Assembly: GCA_036231565.1 (NCBI GenBank)
Contig: JAZAHA010000055.1
Span: forward strand, 1 to 64,000
Length of the DNA stretch: 64,000 bases
From: Maricaulis sp036231565
GTDB taxonomy: Bacteria > Pseudomonadota > Alphaproteobacteria > Caulobacterales > Maricaulaceae
Direction of reading: 5' to 3'
Part shown: positions 8,757 to 18,330 of the stretch, one piece after another
Layout of the letters: every line of letters begins with the position of its first letter
How positions within the stretch are numbered: the stretch's first letter is position 1
Position numbers and translations under genes: made by a program
Notes under the pieces: generated by a model
The model's database searches: none
What the model saw: only the letters and a program-made list of their open reading frames with translations
Told to the model about the DNA's origin: nothing

Positions 8757-10601
8757 TCACACCAGATCGAAGGCGTAGAGCAGAGAAATGTAAAGGGTGA
8801 AGGCAACCCAGAACAACACCACCATCGGCGCGCCCGCCCGGATGTAGTCCATGAAGCGGTAGTGGCCGGGACCCATCACGAGAAGATTGGTCTGATAGCC
8901 GATCGGGGTCGCAAAGCAGGTGTTGGCGGCAAACAGCACCGTCAGGGCAAACAGCGACGGATCCGCGCCGATCTGGTTGGCCGCTCCGACCGCGATCGGG
9001 GTGAACAGGATCGCTGTCGCACTGTTGGACAGGACATTGGTCAGCAGTGCGATCAGGATGAACATGGCCGACATCAGCACGACCGGCCCGAAGGGTGAGA
9101 ACAGCGTGACCACGCCGGTGGCCAGCAGGTCGGCCCCGCCGGTGATCTGCAACGCGGTGCCCAGAGCGATGGCCGAACCGATCAACAGGTAGATGCGGAT
9201 GTCGACGGCGCGTGCCGCCTGGCGGGTGTTGAGACAGCCGCCGGCAATCATCGCCACGGCGCCCAGGAAGGAGGCCAGCGCGATCGGCATCAGCGAGGTC
9301 GCAGCGGCAATCACCACGCCCGCGAAAATGGCGCGGGCGACATTGGCGCGGCGCGGATCGGCGAGGGCGGTGGTCGCCCATTCCATCAGGAGAAGATCGC
9401 GGTCGGAACGCAGCTGGCGCATCGAGCTCGTCGAACCGAACAGCAGCAGCGTATCGCCGGCCTCGAGCCGGATCTCGCCCATGCGCGAGCGGATCATGCG
9501 GCTGCGCCGCTGGATACCCAGCACGATACAGCCCGTGGCGTGACGGAAACCGATCTGCTGGATCGTGCGGCCGATCAGGCGCGAACCCGGGGCTACCACG
9601 GCCTCGGTGATCATCAGGCTGTCGCCCGGGGTCGGGTTGTCGCCGGGGCCTGAGGCCTCGAGCATGCCGCGCATGAAGTCGGCGCGTTTGGACAGGAGGT
9701 TGGAGAGGGTCTGGCGGGTGGCAGCGACGATGACGAGGTCACCGGCCTTCAGTTCGATCTGGTCGAAAGGCGGCAGCAGGGCGTGCTCGCCGCGCTGGAT
9801 CATGCGCACCGTCATGTCGGGCAGGTCGGCGAACATGCCCGCGACGGGACGCTTGCCGGCCAGCGGGTGGTCGGCGGTCACCTCGATCTGGGCGATATAC
9901 TGGCGGCCTTCGCCCGTACCGGCCAGCTCACCCTCCATCGTGTCGCGGTCGGGCAGCAGGCGCGGCAGGACGAAGACGATGTAGAGAAGGCCGAATGCCG
10001 CAAGGAAAAGGCCGGGCACAGTCGGTGTGAAGAAGTCGAGGCTGACGCCGGAAATCGTGCGCAGCTGTTCGGCGACCAGAAGGTTGGTGGACGAGCCGAT
10101 CAGCGTCGTCATGCCGGCCAGGATGCAGACATAACTCAGCGGGATCATCAGCTTGGACGGGCTTTTCTCCATTCGCCGCGCGATCGCCACGAGAATCGGC
10201 ACGAACATCACCACGACGGGCGTGTTGTTGATGAAGGCGCTGACGATGAAGACGAAGGCGAACATCGCGATCAGCGTGCCGCGCGGCCGCTGGTCGTAGG
10301 AGGAGAGGAGAAACTGGGTCGGCCCCTCCATCGCGCCGGTCTGGAATATGCCCTGACCGACAATCAGCAGGCACAGGATGGTGAAGAGCGCGGGGTTCGC
10401 AAAACCTTCCAGAAGGGCCGCAATGCTCGGCCGGCCGTCTTCCAGCGGGAAGAAATGGAAGAACAGCATGAGCGCCGCCACGATCGAGGCCGAAACGATC
10501 TCGATCGGGAACCGGTCCCACACGAAGAAGACAATCGCGACGACCAGGCCGCCGAGAATTGCCCACATCTGCCAGACGTCTAGCGACGCGCTTTCTATCA
10601 T
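8757..10601 (-). CDS. SLC13 family permease with two TrkA-C domains
   Basis: A 614-residue inner-membrane transporter of the divalent anion:Na+ symporter superfamily. It has N-terminal membrane helices (residues 10-205), a cytoplasmic middle holding two TrkA_C/RCK_C modules (about 225-310 and 325-405, with IEVTADHPLAGKRP and EAVVAPGSRLIGRTI), and C-terminal membrane helices. The motifs FINNTPVVVMFVPI and LTNVLSNSATAILFTPI are the paired DASS signature loops. The architecture matches SdcS/CysZ-like sulfate or dicarboxylate permeases; the substrate is unknown. The start at 10601 has no strong ribosome binding site, and a second ATG lies at 10568. Confidence 0.9.
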   Translation of the reverse strand: MIESASLDVWQMWAILGGLVVAIVFFVWDRFPIEIVSASIVAALMLFFHFFPLEDGRPSIAALLEGFANPALFTILCLLIVGQGIFQTGAMEGPTQFLLSSYDQRPRGTLIAMFAFVFIVSAFINNTPVVVMFVPILVAIARRMEKSPSKLMIPLSYVCILAGMTTLIGSSTNLLVAEQLRTISGVSLDFFTPTVPGLFLAAFGLLYIVFVLPRLLPDRDTMEGELAGTGEGRQYIAQIEVTADHPLAGKRPVAGMFADLPDMTVRMIQRGEHALLPPFDQIELKAGDLVIVAATRQTLSNLLSKRADFMRGMLEASGPGDNPTPGDSLMITEAVVAPGSRLIGRTIQQIGFRHATGCIVLGIQRRSRMIRSRMGEIRLEAGDTLLLFGSTSSMRQLRSDRDLLLMEWATTALADPRRANVARAIFAGVVIAAATSLMPIALASFLGAVAMIAGGCLNTRQAARAVDIRIYLLIGSAIALGTALQITGGADLLATGVVTLFSPFGPVVLMSAMFILIALLTNVLSNSATAILFTPIAVGAANQIGADPSLFALTVLFAANTCFATPIGYQTNLLVMGPGHYRFMDYIRAGAPMVVLFWVAFTLYISLLYAFDLV

Positions 10602-10795
10602 TGTGATTTCAGGAGGCTATGGATCCGACAAGTGCGATCCATGACGCTACCACGCGTCATGCGCGCTTGCGAAGCCCCCGCCTGCCGAACCGCGCAATCG
10701 ATGGCTATCGTGGGGTTGGCAGTGTTTTCTATTGGCGTCGTGACTCCGGGCCTGTAACCGGCTTTCGGCCCGGAACGGGTGAAGGTGGTGCGAAT

Positions 10796-12010
10796 ATGAA
10801 TGAAACGGCGCGGTCATCATGCCGTCAGGGCAGCCCGGTCGAGGTTTTCCTAGTCTTTCTTCGGCTGGGGCTTGTGTCCTTCGGTGGGCCGGTCGCGCAT
10901 CTGGGCTATTTCCGTGATGAACTGGTCACGCGGCGCGGCTGGCTGTCCGAACAGGCCTATGGCGACCTCGTCGCCCTGTGCCAGTTCCTGCCAGGGCCGG
11001 CATCGTCGCAGACAGGATTTGCGCTCGGGCTGATACGGGCGGGCTGGCTCGGTGCCTTGGCAGCCTTCGTGGCCTTCACCCTTCCGTCTGCATTGCTTCT
11101 GTTTGGCTTCGCCTTGTCTGTCGGCAGTCTCGCAGGGCCGGTCGCGTCGGGGGCAACTCACGGTCTCAAGATTGTCGCCGTGGCCATCGTATTCCAGGCG
11201 GTATGGGGCATGGCCAAAGCTTTCTGCCCCGACCCTGCACGCGCCAGCATCGCCGTGGCCGCAGTGGCCATGCTGGCTTTCATTCCCGGCACATTCGGAA
11301 TGACCGGTGCGATCGCACTGGGCGGCTTTGCCGGTTTCCTGTTAGGGCGCGGCGCGGGTGCGCCAGTCGGCGGGCGGATCGGTCTGCCCGTCTCTCCTGG
11401 CCTGGGCGTCGCCGCGCTTTCGCTTTTCCTCGCATTGCTTGTGCTGCTGCCGTTCGTGTCCGGCCAGTCAACGGTGCTGGCGATCATCGACGGGTTCTAT
11501 CGGGCAGGCGCTCTGGTGTTCGGTGGCGGCCATGTCGTGCTGCCCCTGTTGCAGGCGGAAGTCGTCGGCCCGGGCTGGGTGCCCGAGGATGTTTTCCTGT
11601 CAGGATATGGCGCAGCACAGGCGGTGCCGGGGCCGCTCTTCACCTTTGCAGCCTATCTCGGCGCCTTGCTGGAACCGGCGCCGAACGCGGTTGCGGGAGC
11701 TTTGCTCGCGCTGCTGGCAGTATTTCTCCCCGGATTCCTGGTGCTGATTGCCGTACTGCCCTTCTGGGACAGGTTCCGGGCGCTTTCGTGGGCGCAGTCC
11801 GTTCTGCAGGGTACGAATGCGGCCGTGGTCGGGATTCTCGGTGCGGCCTTGTATTCGCCGGTCTTTACCGGCGCCGTCGGCGATGTCCGGGATCTGCTTC
11901 TCGCACTGATCTGCGCACTCGCCCTGATGTCGTGGAAAGTCCCGCCGTGGGCGGTGGTGTTGATCGCGGCCGTCGGCGGTACCGGACTCGAATTTGCCGG
12001 CAGGGTTTGA
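10796..12010 (+). CDS. chrA: Chromate transporter (ChrA/CHR family, long form)
   Basis: A 404-residue inner-membrane protein with two homologous CHR halves. The first carries FLRLGLVSFGGPVAHLGYF (residues about 18-36) and LCQFLPGPASSQTGFALGL. The second repeats the pattern with RAGALVFGGGHVVLPLLQ and GYGAAQAVPGPLFTFAAYLG. Known members export chromate driven by the membrane potential; many chromosomal homologs have no tested function. The ATG at 10796 follows GAAGGTGG. The frame is open upstream to 10619, but that 59-residue stretch is Arg-rich and unlike the family. The neighbours are unrelated in orientation or function. Confidence 0.9.
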   Translation: MNETARSSCRQGSPVEVFLVFLRLGLVSFGGPVAHLGYFRDELVTRRGWLSEQAYGDLVALCQFLPGPASSQTGFALGLIRAGWLGALAAFVAFTLPSALLLFGFALSVGSLAGPVASGATHGLKIVAVAIVFQAVWGMAKAFCPDPARASIAVAAVAMLAFIPGTFGMTGAIALGGFAGFLLGRGAGAPVGGRIGLPVSPGLGVAALSLFLALLVLLPFVSGQSTVLAIIDGFYRAGALVFGGGHVVLPLLQAEVVGPGWVPEDVFLSGYGAAQAVPGPLFTFAAYLGALLEPAPNAVAGALLALLAVFLPGFLVLIAVLPFWDRFRALSWAQSVLQGTNAAVVGILGAALYSPVFTGAVGDVRDLLLALICALALMSWKVPPWAVVLIAAVGGTGLEFAGRV

Positions 12011-12043
12011 GCGTGCTGGCCTGACTGCAGTGATCGTTCCGTC

Positions 12044-12976
12044 CTAGAGCTCGTGACCCTGGGGCAGGACCGGGGCTTCGCGCAGCAGCACGATGGAGAT
12101 CCGGCGGTTGCCCGGCATGTAGGGGTCGTCCGGATAGAGCGGTTCCGAACCGGCCTTGCCGCGCACTTCATAGATGCGGTCGTTCGAGATGCCGGAGGTC
12201 TGCAGGACGCGGCGGGCGGCGTTGGCCCGGTCGGAGGACAATTCCCAATTGGTATAGCTGCCGCCGGTCGAGGGCGCGCTGTCGGTATGACCGGCAATCG
12301 ACAGGCGGTTCGGCAGGCGTTCGGCGATCCGGGCAACGGCGCGCAGCAGGGTGATGGCGCGGTCGGTCGGCTCGGTTGCCCCCGGGTTGAACATCGGACG
12401 GCCTTCCTGGTCGATCAGCTGGATGCGCAGGCCTTCCGGTGTCTCGTCGACAATGATGTGGTTGGACAGTTCGGCCAGTTCCGGCATGTCCTGCATCGCC
12501 TGGCGCAGCGACATGGCGGCCGAGTGCAACTGGGCGGCATCGCGGCGGGCCTGGGCCTCGGCCATGGCAGAGGCCATCACCTGGGCGGCGGATTCCTGGA
12601 TCTCATCCGGCGATTCCGGCGAGCCTTCCGGGGTCTGCTGGCGGTCGCGGTCATTGAGCTGCGGGGCCGACGGGGCGAGGCGCTGGCGCATCGAGCTGTC
12701 GCCTGAGCCCTGCACGCCGTCATCGCCCGGCGCGGTGCCGGCCAGCGGTGCGCCGGAGCCGGAATTGGCGGGCGAGACGCTGGCGGGCGCGAAGTAATCG
12801 GCAATGCCGCGCTTTTGTTCAGGCGTGGTCGTGTTGATCAGCCACATCAGAAGGAAGAAGGCCATCATCGCGGTCACGAAGTCGGCATAGGCCACTTTCC
12901 AGGCGCCGCCATGGTGGCCGCCGCCTCCGCCCTTTACGACTTTCTTGATGACAATCGGCTGATCTTTCGACGCCAT
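12044..12976 (-). CDS. motB: Flagellar motor stator protein MotB
   Basis: A 310-residue stator protein that couples ion flow through MotA/MotB to flagellar rotation. Residues 25-48 form the single membrane helix (AYADFVTAMMAFFLLMWLI), with the proton-conducting Asp at residue 32. Then come a plug/linker rich in Ser/Pro/Gln and a C-terminal OmpA-like peptidoglycan-binding domain (about 165-305) with IAGHTDSAPSTGG and NWELSSDRANAARRVL. A GTG two codons upstream (12982) is an alternative start. No motA or other flagellar gene is in the window, so motB stands alone here, as it does in some Caulobacterales. Confidence 0.93.
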   Translation of the reverse strand: MASKDQPIVIKKVVKGGGGGHHGGAWKVAYADFVTAMMAFFLLMWLINTTTPEQKRGIADYFAPASVSPANSGSGAPLAGTAPGDDGVQGSGDSSMRQRLAPSAPQLNDRDRQQTPEGSPESPDEIQESAAQVMASAMAEAQARRDAAQLHSAAMSLRQAMQDMPELAELSNHIIVDETPEGLRIQLIDQEGRPMFNPGATEPTDRAITLLRAVARIAERLPNRLSIAGHTDSAPSTGGSYTNWELSSDRANAARRVLQTSGISNDRIYEVRGKAGSEPLYPDDPYMPGNRRISIVLLREAPVLPQGHEL

Positions 12977-13065
12977 GTCCACCCGCCTTGTTTCCTTATC
13001 CCTCCCTCCTGTAGACGGTTAGCGTTAAGGCCAGGTTTCAAAATCCCAGCTTGCGAGGTCGCCCC

Positions 13066-13530
13066 TTGATCGACAGCCGCGAATTCAGAGATGCGCTCGG
13101 GCGCTATCCGACCGGCGTGACCATCGTGTCGGCCTTTCATGAGGGCCGGGCTGTCGGGATGACCGTGAATTCCTTCGCCTCGGTCTCGCTCGACCCGCCG
13201 CTCGTGCTGTGGTCGGTCGAGTGCGAGACCGAGCGCTATGCGATGTTCCGGCACGCGCAGACCTACGCCATCAACGTGCTCGCAGCCGACCAGGCCGGGC
13301 TGGCCCATGCCTGTGCCCTGCAGCCGGACCTGCGCAATTGCCATGCCGTGTGGAGCGGCGAGCAGGCCCCCCTGATCGATGGCGCTGTGGCGCATTTCGT
13401 GTGCCGGCAGAGCGCGGTGCACCGCGGTGGCGATCATGACATCATCGTCGGCGAGGTGATCGATCTGGCCACCCCGCGCGACGTGCCGGCGCTGGTCTTC
13501 TACACCTCGACCTATTGCGAACCGGGCTGA
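13066..13530 (+). CDS. Flavin reductase family protein (FMN-binding split barrel)
   Basis: A 154-residue protein of the flavin reductase-like (RutF/HpaC-type) family, which supplies reduced FMN or FAD to monooxygenases. Family landmarks are the N-terminal FRDALGRYPTGVTIVSA, the flavin-contacting GMTVNSFASVSLDPPLVLW and the C-terminal DHDIIVGEVIDL. The start is taken as the TTG at 13066, 7 nt after GAGG; another TTG at 13051 is possible. No partner oxygenase is adjacent. The 3' end overlaps the convergent acylase gene by 19 bp. Confidence 0.88.
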   Translation: MIDSREFRDALGRYPTGVTIVSAFHEGRAVGMTVNSFASVSLDPPLVLWSVECETERYAMFRHAQTYAINVLAADQAGLAHACALQPDLRNCHAVWSGEQAPLIDGAVAHFVCRQSAVHRGGDHDIIVGEVIDLATPRDVPALVFYTSTYCEPG

Positions 13531-15836
13531 AGCTCCAGCACGCTCATGCCCTCGGGCACGGCATCCATCGTCCAGCCGGTCGGTATCTCCACATATTCGC
13601 CGCGGCCCCACAGCGGGGCCAGGTCGTCATAGTGCCGTGACATGACATTGCCGGACTGGCCCGTCGTGATCATGAAGCGCGAGGCGTCCGGTTCGGCCAT
13701 ATCGTAGAGCGCCCGGTAGGAGGCGCCGTGGAAGACGTCATAGCCCGGCGTGCGGTAGGAAAAGTGGGCGACATTCACTGTCGAGCCATCGCCCGGGATC
13801 GGGGTTTCGATGGTGAACCAGTCCGACAGGACCGGGAAATCGGAAAACGGCGTGTGGGCGTGGCGGGCATAATGGGCATCGCCCCAGCGCCAGGCCGACA
13901 TGTCGGCCCCGTGATCGGCGATCGTCTGCGCCATGGCCTCGTCGAGGGCCGGGCCCAGGAGACCGGCACAGGTTTCCACCGTTTCGGTCGTGGTGTCATC
14001 GCACCAGGCGCCCAGATCGCCGGTCAGGACATCGGTCATGAAAACGCGGCGGTCGGCATACCAGGTGTTGAACAGTTCGCCGAGATCGTCGGCATAGACC
14101 GCGCGGGACAAGGCCCGCATCCAGGCGGCATAGATCAGCGGTTCGGGGCGGTCGACGGCCATGTCGGCATCCCAGCCGGCGAGCATTGCAAGGGCCTCGC
14201 GGCCGGCTTCGCTGGCGGGCTCGGCGGTCATCAGGACCGGCAGGACCTGCCGCGCCATCACCGACACCGTATCGATCTGCAGCGCGGCCATGCTGTCCAG
14301 GTCGTGGCGGTCGGTGCTCTCGATGCCCTCATAGATGCGCCGGATCCGGTTCACGCCGTACCAGTCGCCGGTGAGATAGTGCGGATAGCCGTCCGGCACG
14401 ATCTTGTTGTTGGCGGTGGCGATGAAGCCGCGCTCGGGATTACGGGTATGGGGCAGGTCCTCGAAGGGGATGGTGGAGACCCAGTTGCCATCGGCATCGC
14501 GCACCGGAATGCGGGCCGGGGCGTAAAAGCCGATATCGCCGTCGCGGGCGGCGAAGACCATGTTCTGCTGGGGCGCCACGAAATTGCGGACGGCATCGAC
14601 GAAGTCCTGCCAGTCCTGTCCCGCCAGAATATGCATGCCGACACCGGTCGTGGCGTCGTCCGGCTCGTCGAGCATCCATTGCAGGGCAAAGAAATCGGCG
14701 CCCTCGGGCACGGTGTAGGCGGGGAAGTGTTCCGGATCGAGCACCGGGCCGGTGGCCGTTTCGCGCCGCGTGATGGTGATGTCGTCACCGAAACGCACGG
14801 CGATGACTTCCTCGCGCGAGCCGGTCACATCGGCCTCGGTCACGGCATGCAGATCGCCGACATCGGGACCGGTATTGGTGAAGCCCCAGGCGATATTGTC
14901 ATTGCGCCCCAGTGTCACGAAGGGCGTGCCGGGCAGGGTGGCACCGACGACGGAGCCGTCGGGTGACGTGATACGGGCGAGATACCAGATCGCCGGCGCG
15001 CGCAGACCCAGATGCGGATCGTTGGCCAGGATGGGCAGGCCGGACACGGTGCGGCTGCCGGAGAGCACCCAGTTGTTCGATCCGTCACGGCCATTGTCTT
15101 CAGGGCCCCGGGTTGGCGTCTCGGCGTCGGGGGAGGCGGCCGCTTCCTCCAGCCCCAGATCGGCCATGGAGAGCGAGCGGGGTGCGTCGTCGGGATAGCG
15201 GCCGATGAATTCCAGCGTGCGCTCGGCGCCCAGATGGGCTTCCAGCGCGGCGCGGCGCGGTTCCTCGAAGGCATTGCCGAACAGGTCGAGCGCGATCGCC
15301 TTGTAGACCACCACCGTGTCGGCCGGCGTCCAGGGTTCCGGCTGCATCATCAGGATCTGGAATTCCGGCGGCGCGACAAAGCCCGGCGCGTCGATCACGG
15401 CATTGACGCCGGCGGCATAGGCTTCCAGCGCCGCCCGGATGTCGGCCGGCAGGTTTTCCGCCGCGATGTCTGCCGCCGGGCCGAGACCCATCGTGCGGAA
15501 GAAGATGTCGGAGGAGATGCCCGGTTCGCCCAGCACTTCGGCGACACGGCCGCGCAGGGCACGGCGCGTGATCTCCATCTGCCACAGCCGGTCCTGTGCG
15601 TGGGCGATACCGAGCGCGTAGAAGGCGTCACGGTCACGCTCGGCGAAGATGTGCGGAATGCCCCAGCTGTCGCGCACGATGTGCGCGGTGTTCTGCAGGC
15701 CGGGGGCGTCCATCGTCCCGCTGGTCTGCGGCAGCGAGGCGTACAGGCGGTTGCCGATGATCAGTGCCGCGACAACGGCCAGTGCCAGCAGTCCGGCGAC
15801 AGCCAGACCGGCATAGCGAAGAAGACGTGCGATCAT
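13512..15836 (-). CDS. Penicillin acylase family protein (Ntn hydrolase)
   Basis: A 774-residue exported N-terminal-nucleophile hydrolase. An N-terminal hydrophobic segment (residues 5-28) is a signal peptide or anchor. The alpha chain begins with the conserved VRDSWGIPHIFAERDRDAFYALGIAHAQDRLWQMEI. A linker leads to the autocatalytic cleavage site G-S-N-N-W, where Ser253 would become the beta-chain nucleophile. NDPHLGLRAPAIWY follows as expected. The family cleaves amide bonds in beta-lactams, N-acyl-homoserine lactones and other acylated amines, so quorum-signal acylase activity is possible but not shown. The ATG at 15836 has GGGGAG upstream. It is divergent from the oxidoreductase gene at 15898. 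Confidence 0.92.
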   Translation of the reverse strand: MIARLLRYAGLAVAGLLALAVVAALIIGNRLYASLPQTSGTMDAPGLQNTAHIVRDSWGIPHIFAERDRDAFYALGIAHAQDRLWQMEITRRALRGRVAEVLGEPGISSDIFFRTMGLGPAADIAAENLPADIRAALEAYAAGVNAVIDAPGFVAPPEFQILMMQPEPWTPADTVVVYKAIALDLFGNAFEEPRRAALEAHLGAERTLEFIGRYPDDAPRSLSMADLGLEEAAASPDAETPTRGPEDNGRDGSNNWVLSGSRTVSGLPILANDPHLGLRAPAIWYLARITSPDGSVVGATLPGTPFVTLGRNDNIAWGFTNTGPDVGDLHAVTEADVTGSREEVIAVRFGDDITITRRETATGPVLDPEHFPAYTVPEGADFFALQWMLDEPDDATTGVGMHILAGQDWQDFVDAVRNFVAPQQNMVFAARDGDIGFYAPARIPVRDADGNWVSTIPFEDLPHTRNPERGFIATANNKIVPDGYPHYLTGDWYGVNRIRRIYEGIESTDRHDLDSMAALQIDTVSVMARQVLPVLMTAEPASEAGREALAMLAGWDADMAVDRPEPLIYAAWMRALSRAVYADDLGELFNTWYADRRVFMTDVLTGDLGAWCDDTTTETVETCAGLLGPALDEAMAQTIADHGADMSAWRWGDAHYARHAHTPFSDFPVLSDWFTIETPIPGDGSTVNVAHFSYRTPGYDVFHGASYRALYDMAEPDASRFMITTGQSGNVMSRHYDDLAPLWGRGEYVEIPTGWTMDAVPEGMSVLELQPGSQ

Positions 15837-15897
15837 GATGACTTGCTCCCCAATTGCCGGGAGACTAGCAAGGGGGGAACGCAAAGGGGAGAGCTTC

Positions 15898-16761
15898 ATG
15901 GCGCGCTGCACGTTTCTCGGTCTGGGAGTGATGGGCTATCCGATGGCGGGCCACCTCGCCGGGGCCGGCCATGACGTCGTCGTCTGGAACCGCACCGCGG
16001 CGAAGATGGAGCAATGGGCGGCCGAGCATGCCGGCGTGTCAGCCCCCTCGGTCGAGGCGGCCGTTGCGGATGCGGATTTCGTCTTTGCCTGCCTGGGCGA
16101 CGATCCCGATGTGCGTGCTGTGGCCGAACAGGCGATCCCGGCGATGAAGCCCGGCGCGGTGCTGGTTGATCACACCACCGCTTCGGCCGAGCTGGCGCGG
16201 GAGCTGGATCAGGCCGCCCGCGATGCCGGGATCGGTTTTCTCGATGCCCCGGTTTCGGGCGGTCAGGCCGGCGCAGAAAACGGTCAGCTGACCATCATGT
16301 GCGGCGGCGAGGCCGACACGTTTGCCCGCGCCGAGCCGGTGATGGATGCCTATGCCAAGGCGAGCTCGCTGATCGGTCCGGCCGGTGCCGGACAATTGTG
16401 CAAGATGGTCAACCAGATCTGCATCGCCGGCATCGTCCAGGGCCTGTCCGAAGGCCTGCATTTTGCCAAGCGCTCGGGGCTGGACCCGGCACTGGTGATC
16501 GGCGCGATCTCCAAGGGCGCGGCGCAATCCTGGCAGATGGAAAATCGCTGGCAGACCATGGTGAAGGACGAGTTCGATTTCGGCTTTGCCATCGACTGGA
16601 TGCGCAAGGATCTTCGCATCACGCTGGAAGAGGCGCGCCGCAATGGCGCGCGCCTGCCCGTGGCGGCGCTGGTCGACCAGTTCTATGGCGATGTGCAGGC
16701 CATGGGAGGCAATCGCTGGGACACCTCCTCGCTCATTGCGCGGCTGGAGCGTGACCTGTGA
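15898..16761 (+). CDS. NAD(P)-dependent oxidoreductase, 3-hydroxyisobutyrate dehydrogenase family
   Basis: A 287-residue beta-hydroxyacid dehydrogenase. The N-terminal Rossmann motif is G-L-G-V-M-G, then NRTAAKM. The substrate loop LDAPVSGGQAGAENGQLTIMCGG sits near residue 120, and the catalytic Lys lies in GAGQLCKMVNQICIAG (about residue 170). Close relatives act on 3-hydroxyisobutyrate, tartronate semialdehyde or succinic semialdehyde. A separate mmsB-like paralog at 25265 sits in the valine cluster, so this copy probably has another substrate. The start has AAAGGGGA at 15884-15891. Its stop overlaps the next gene by 4 bp. Confidence 0.9.
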   Translation: MARCTFLGLGVMGYPMAGHLAGAGHDVVVWNRTAAKMEQWAAEHAGVSAPSVEAAVADADFVFACLGDDPDVRAVAEQAIPAMKPGAVLVDHTTASAELARELDQAARDAGIGFLDAPVSGGQAGAENGQLTIMCGGEADTFARAEPVMDAYAKASSLIGPAGAGQLCKMVNQICIAGIVQGLSEGLHFAKRSGLDPALVIGAISKGAAQSWQMENRWQTMVKDEFDFGFAIDWMRKDLRITLEEARRNGARLPVAALVDQFYGDVQAMGGNRWDTSSLIARLERDL

Positions 16762-17282
16762 GCGGCGAGGCCCAGCTGATCCGCACGGATCCGGTCGCTA
16801 TGGGCGTGTGGAAACGCCTGACCTCGCTGTTTGCGACCTGGCGCATGTTGCTGGCCGGCTTTACCCGCCGGTCCCTGTCGCAGATGGCCAATGACCAGCT
16901 GACGCCGCTGACGCGGGCGGTGCACTGGAAGGTCGGGCTCGGCCTGCTGGGCGGGCTGGACGATGCCCAGGTCGAATTCCTGAAAACCTATGCCGCGCTC
17001 AACGCCCACCGTGTCGAGCGGGTGTTCCGAACCACGACCCTGCTGCTGGTCTCGGTCCCGGTTGCAGCGGTGTTCGGCATCTCCGAGATCGAGCCGGAAT
17101 TCTGGGTGCGGATCGGGTTCGAGCGTATCGACACCCTGATCGGCATCCTTGCCGTCTGGATGGTGTGCAGCCTGATGATGATGGGCGCGGCCTGGCGTGC
17201 ACGCGATCTGGCCGACCTGCTGGAGTTCGAGCACGCCCGTCGCGAAATGCTGGCGCGCCAGCTCGGCAAGGTGCAGACTTGA
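16758..17282 (+). CDS. Hypothetical membrane protein
   Basis: A 174-residue protein that I do not recognise. It starts with a GTG in a GTGA overlap with the preceding stop, so it is probably translationally coupled. Two long hydrophobic helices lie at about residues 92-112 (TTTLLLVSVPVAAVFGI) and 126-147 (LIGILAVWMVCSLMMMGAAW). The flanks are charged, amphipathic helices, and the C-terminus is ALA/ARG-rich and cytoplasmic-like. Its stop is 1 bp before the DUF389 gene, which suggests a shared membrane function with the next two proteins. Confidence 0.8.
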   Translation: MSGEAQLIRTDPVAMGVWKRLTSLFATWRMLLAGFTRRSLSQMANDQLTPLTRAVHWKVGLGLLGGLDDAQVEFLKTYAALNAHRVERVFRTTTLLLVSVPVAAVFGISEIEPEFWVRIGFERIDTLIGILAVWMVCSLMMMGAAWRARDLADLLEFEHARREMLARQLGKVQT

Positions 17283-17283
17283 G

Positions 17284-18330
17284 ATGCGTCTGATTGAGCT
17301 GAGCTTCCAGGACGATGCGGCCCTGGTGGAACGCCTGATGGCGGCCAGCGAGCGGGCCGAACCGCTCGATACCGTTCTGAGCGAACCCACCTCGCGCGGC
17401 CGGCGCGTCCTGCGCCTGGTCTTCGGTGATGGTGAGGGGCAGGCCGCCATTGATTCCATCAACGGCCTGATGGACGGTCTGGAGGACTGGCGCCTGGTGG
17501 TGCTGCCGGTCGAGGCCAGCCTGCCAAAGCCGGCGGAGAAACTGGTCGAGGCCTCGGCGCGCCGCAAATTCATCGCCCTGCGCGAGGAGCTCTACCAGGA
17601 TGTGGCCGGCGGCGCGAAACTGCATCGCGATTTCCTGCTCCTGACCCTGTTATCCACCATCGTCGCCGTGTTCGGCCTGTCGGCTGACAATGTCGCCGTG
17701 GTGATCGGCGCCATGGTGATTGCGCCGCTGCTGGGCCCGATCCTCGCCTTCTCCTTCGCTTCGGCGCTGGGCGATCTGGAGCTGATGGCCCGTTCGGCGC
17801 GTACGGCGCTGGTCGGCCTGGCTTTCGGCATGGCGCTTTCGGCCCTGATCGGTCTGGCGTTCGGCGCGGATCTGACGTCTGAGGAATTATCCGGCCGCAC
17901 GGTTGTCGGACTCGATTCCACCGTGCTCGCCCTGGCGTCGGGGGCCGCCGCGGCGCTGTCGATCGCGACGGGACTGTCCTCTACCCTCGTAGGCGTGATG
18001 GTCGCCGTGGCGCTGTTGCCGCCGGCGGCGACGGCGGGCCTGCTGCTGGGCGCCGGCGAGACCGAACTCGCCCTGCGCGCCGGGCTCCTGCTGGCGATCA
18101 ATGTGGTCAGCGTCAATCTCGCCGCACTGCTGGTTTTCTTCTACAAGGGGATAAGGCCGCGCACCTGGCTTGAGCGGCGCTCGGCGACCCGGTCGGTCTA
18201 CATCAATCTGGCGGTCTGGGCCGTGCTGATCGTCGCCCTGACCGGGCTGGCGGTGCTGCTGACAGTCGAGACGGGCGAGGGAGTGCCGATCGTGCCGGCG
18301 CTTCCCGAGGCAACAGGAGCAGGCGCATGA
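17284..18330 (+). CDS. DUF389 / TIGR00341 family membrane protein
   Basis: A 348-residue protein with a soluble N-terminal part (residues 1-115) that resembles a degenerate ferredoxin-like fold. A polytopic DUF389 region follows, with VIGAMVIAPLLGPILAFSFASALGD (about residues 140-165) and LSSTLVGVMVAVALLPPAATAGLLL (about 232-257). The GAMVIAPLLGP signature is typical. Its function is unknown; relatives are suspected transporters. The ATG at 17284 directly follows the preceding stop, and an ATGA overlap couples it to the TRIC-like gene. Confidence 0.85.
   Translation: MRLIELSFQDDAALVERLMAASERAEPLDTVLSEPTSRGRRVLRLVFGDGEGQAAIDSINGLMDGLEDWRLVVLPVEASLPKPAEKLVEASARRKFIALREELYQDVAGGAKLHRDFLLLTLLSTIVAVFGLSADNVAVVIGAMVIAPLLGPILAFSFASALGDLELMARSARTALVGLAFGMALSALIGLAFGADLTSEELSGRTVVGLDSTVLALASGAAAALSIATGLSSTLVGVMVAVALLPPAATAGLLLGAGETELALRAGLLLAINVVSVNLAALLVFFYKGIRPRTWLERRSATRSVYINLAVWAVLIVALTGLAVLLTVETGEGVPIVPALPEATGAGA

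Noticed and set aside
10619..10795. An ATG at 10619 directly after a perfect AGGAGG, in frame with the ChrA-like gene.
   Set aside because: Spacing is only 2 nt, the 59-residue extension is Arg-rich and unlike the family, and the ATG at 10796 matches the normal ChrA start.
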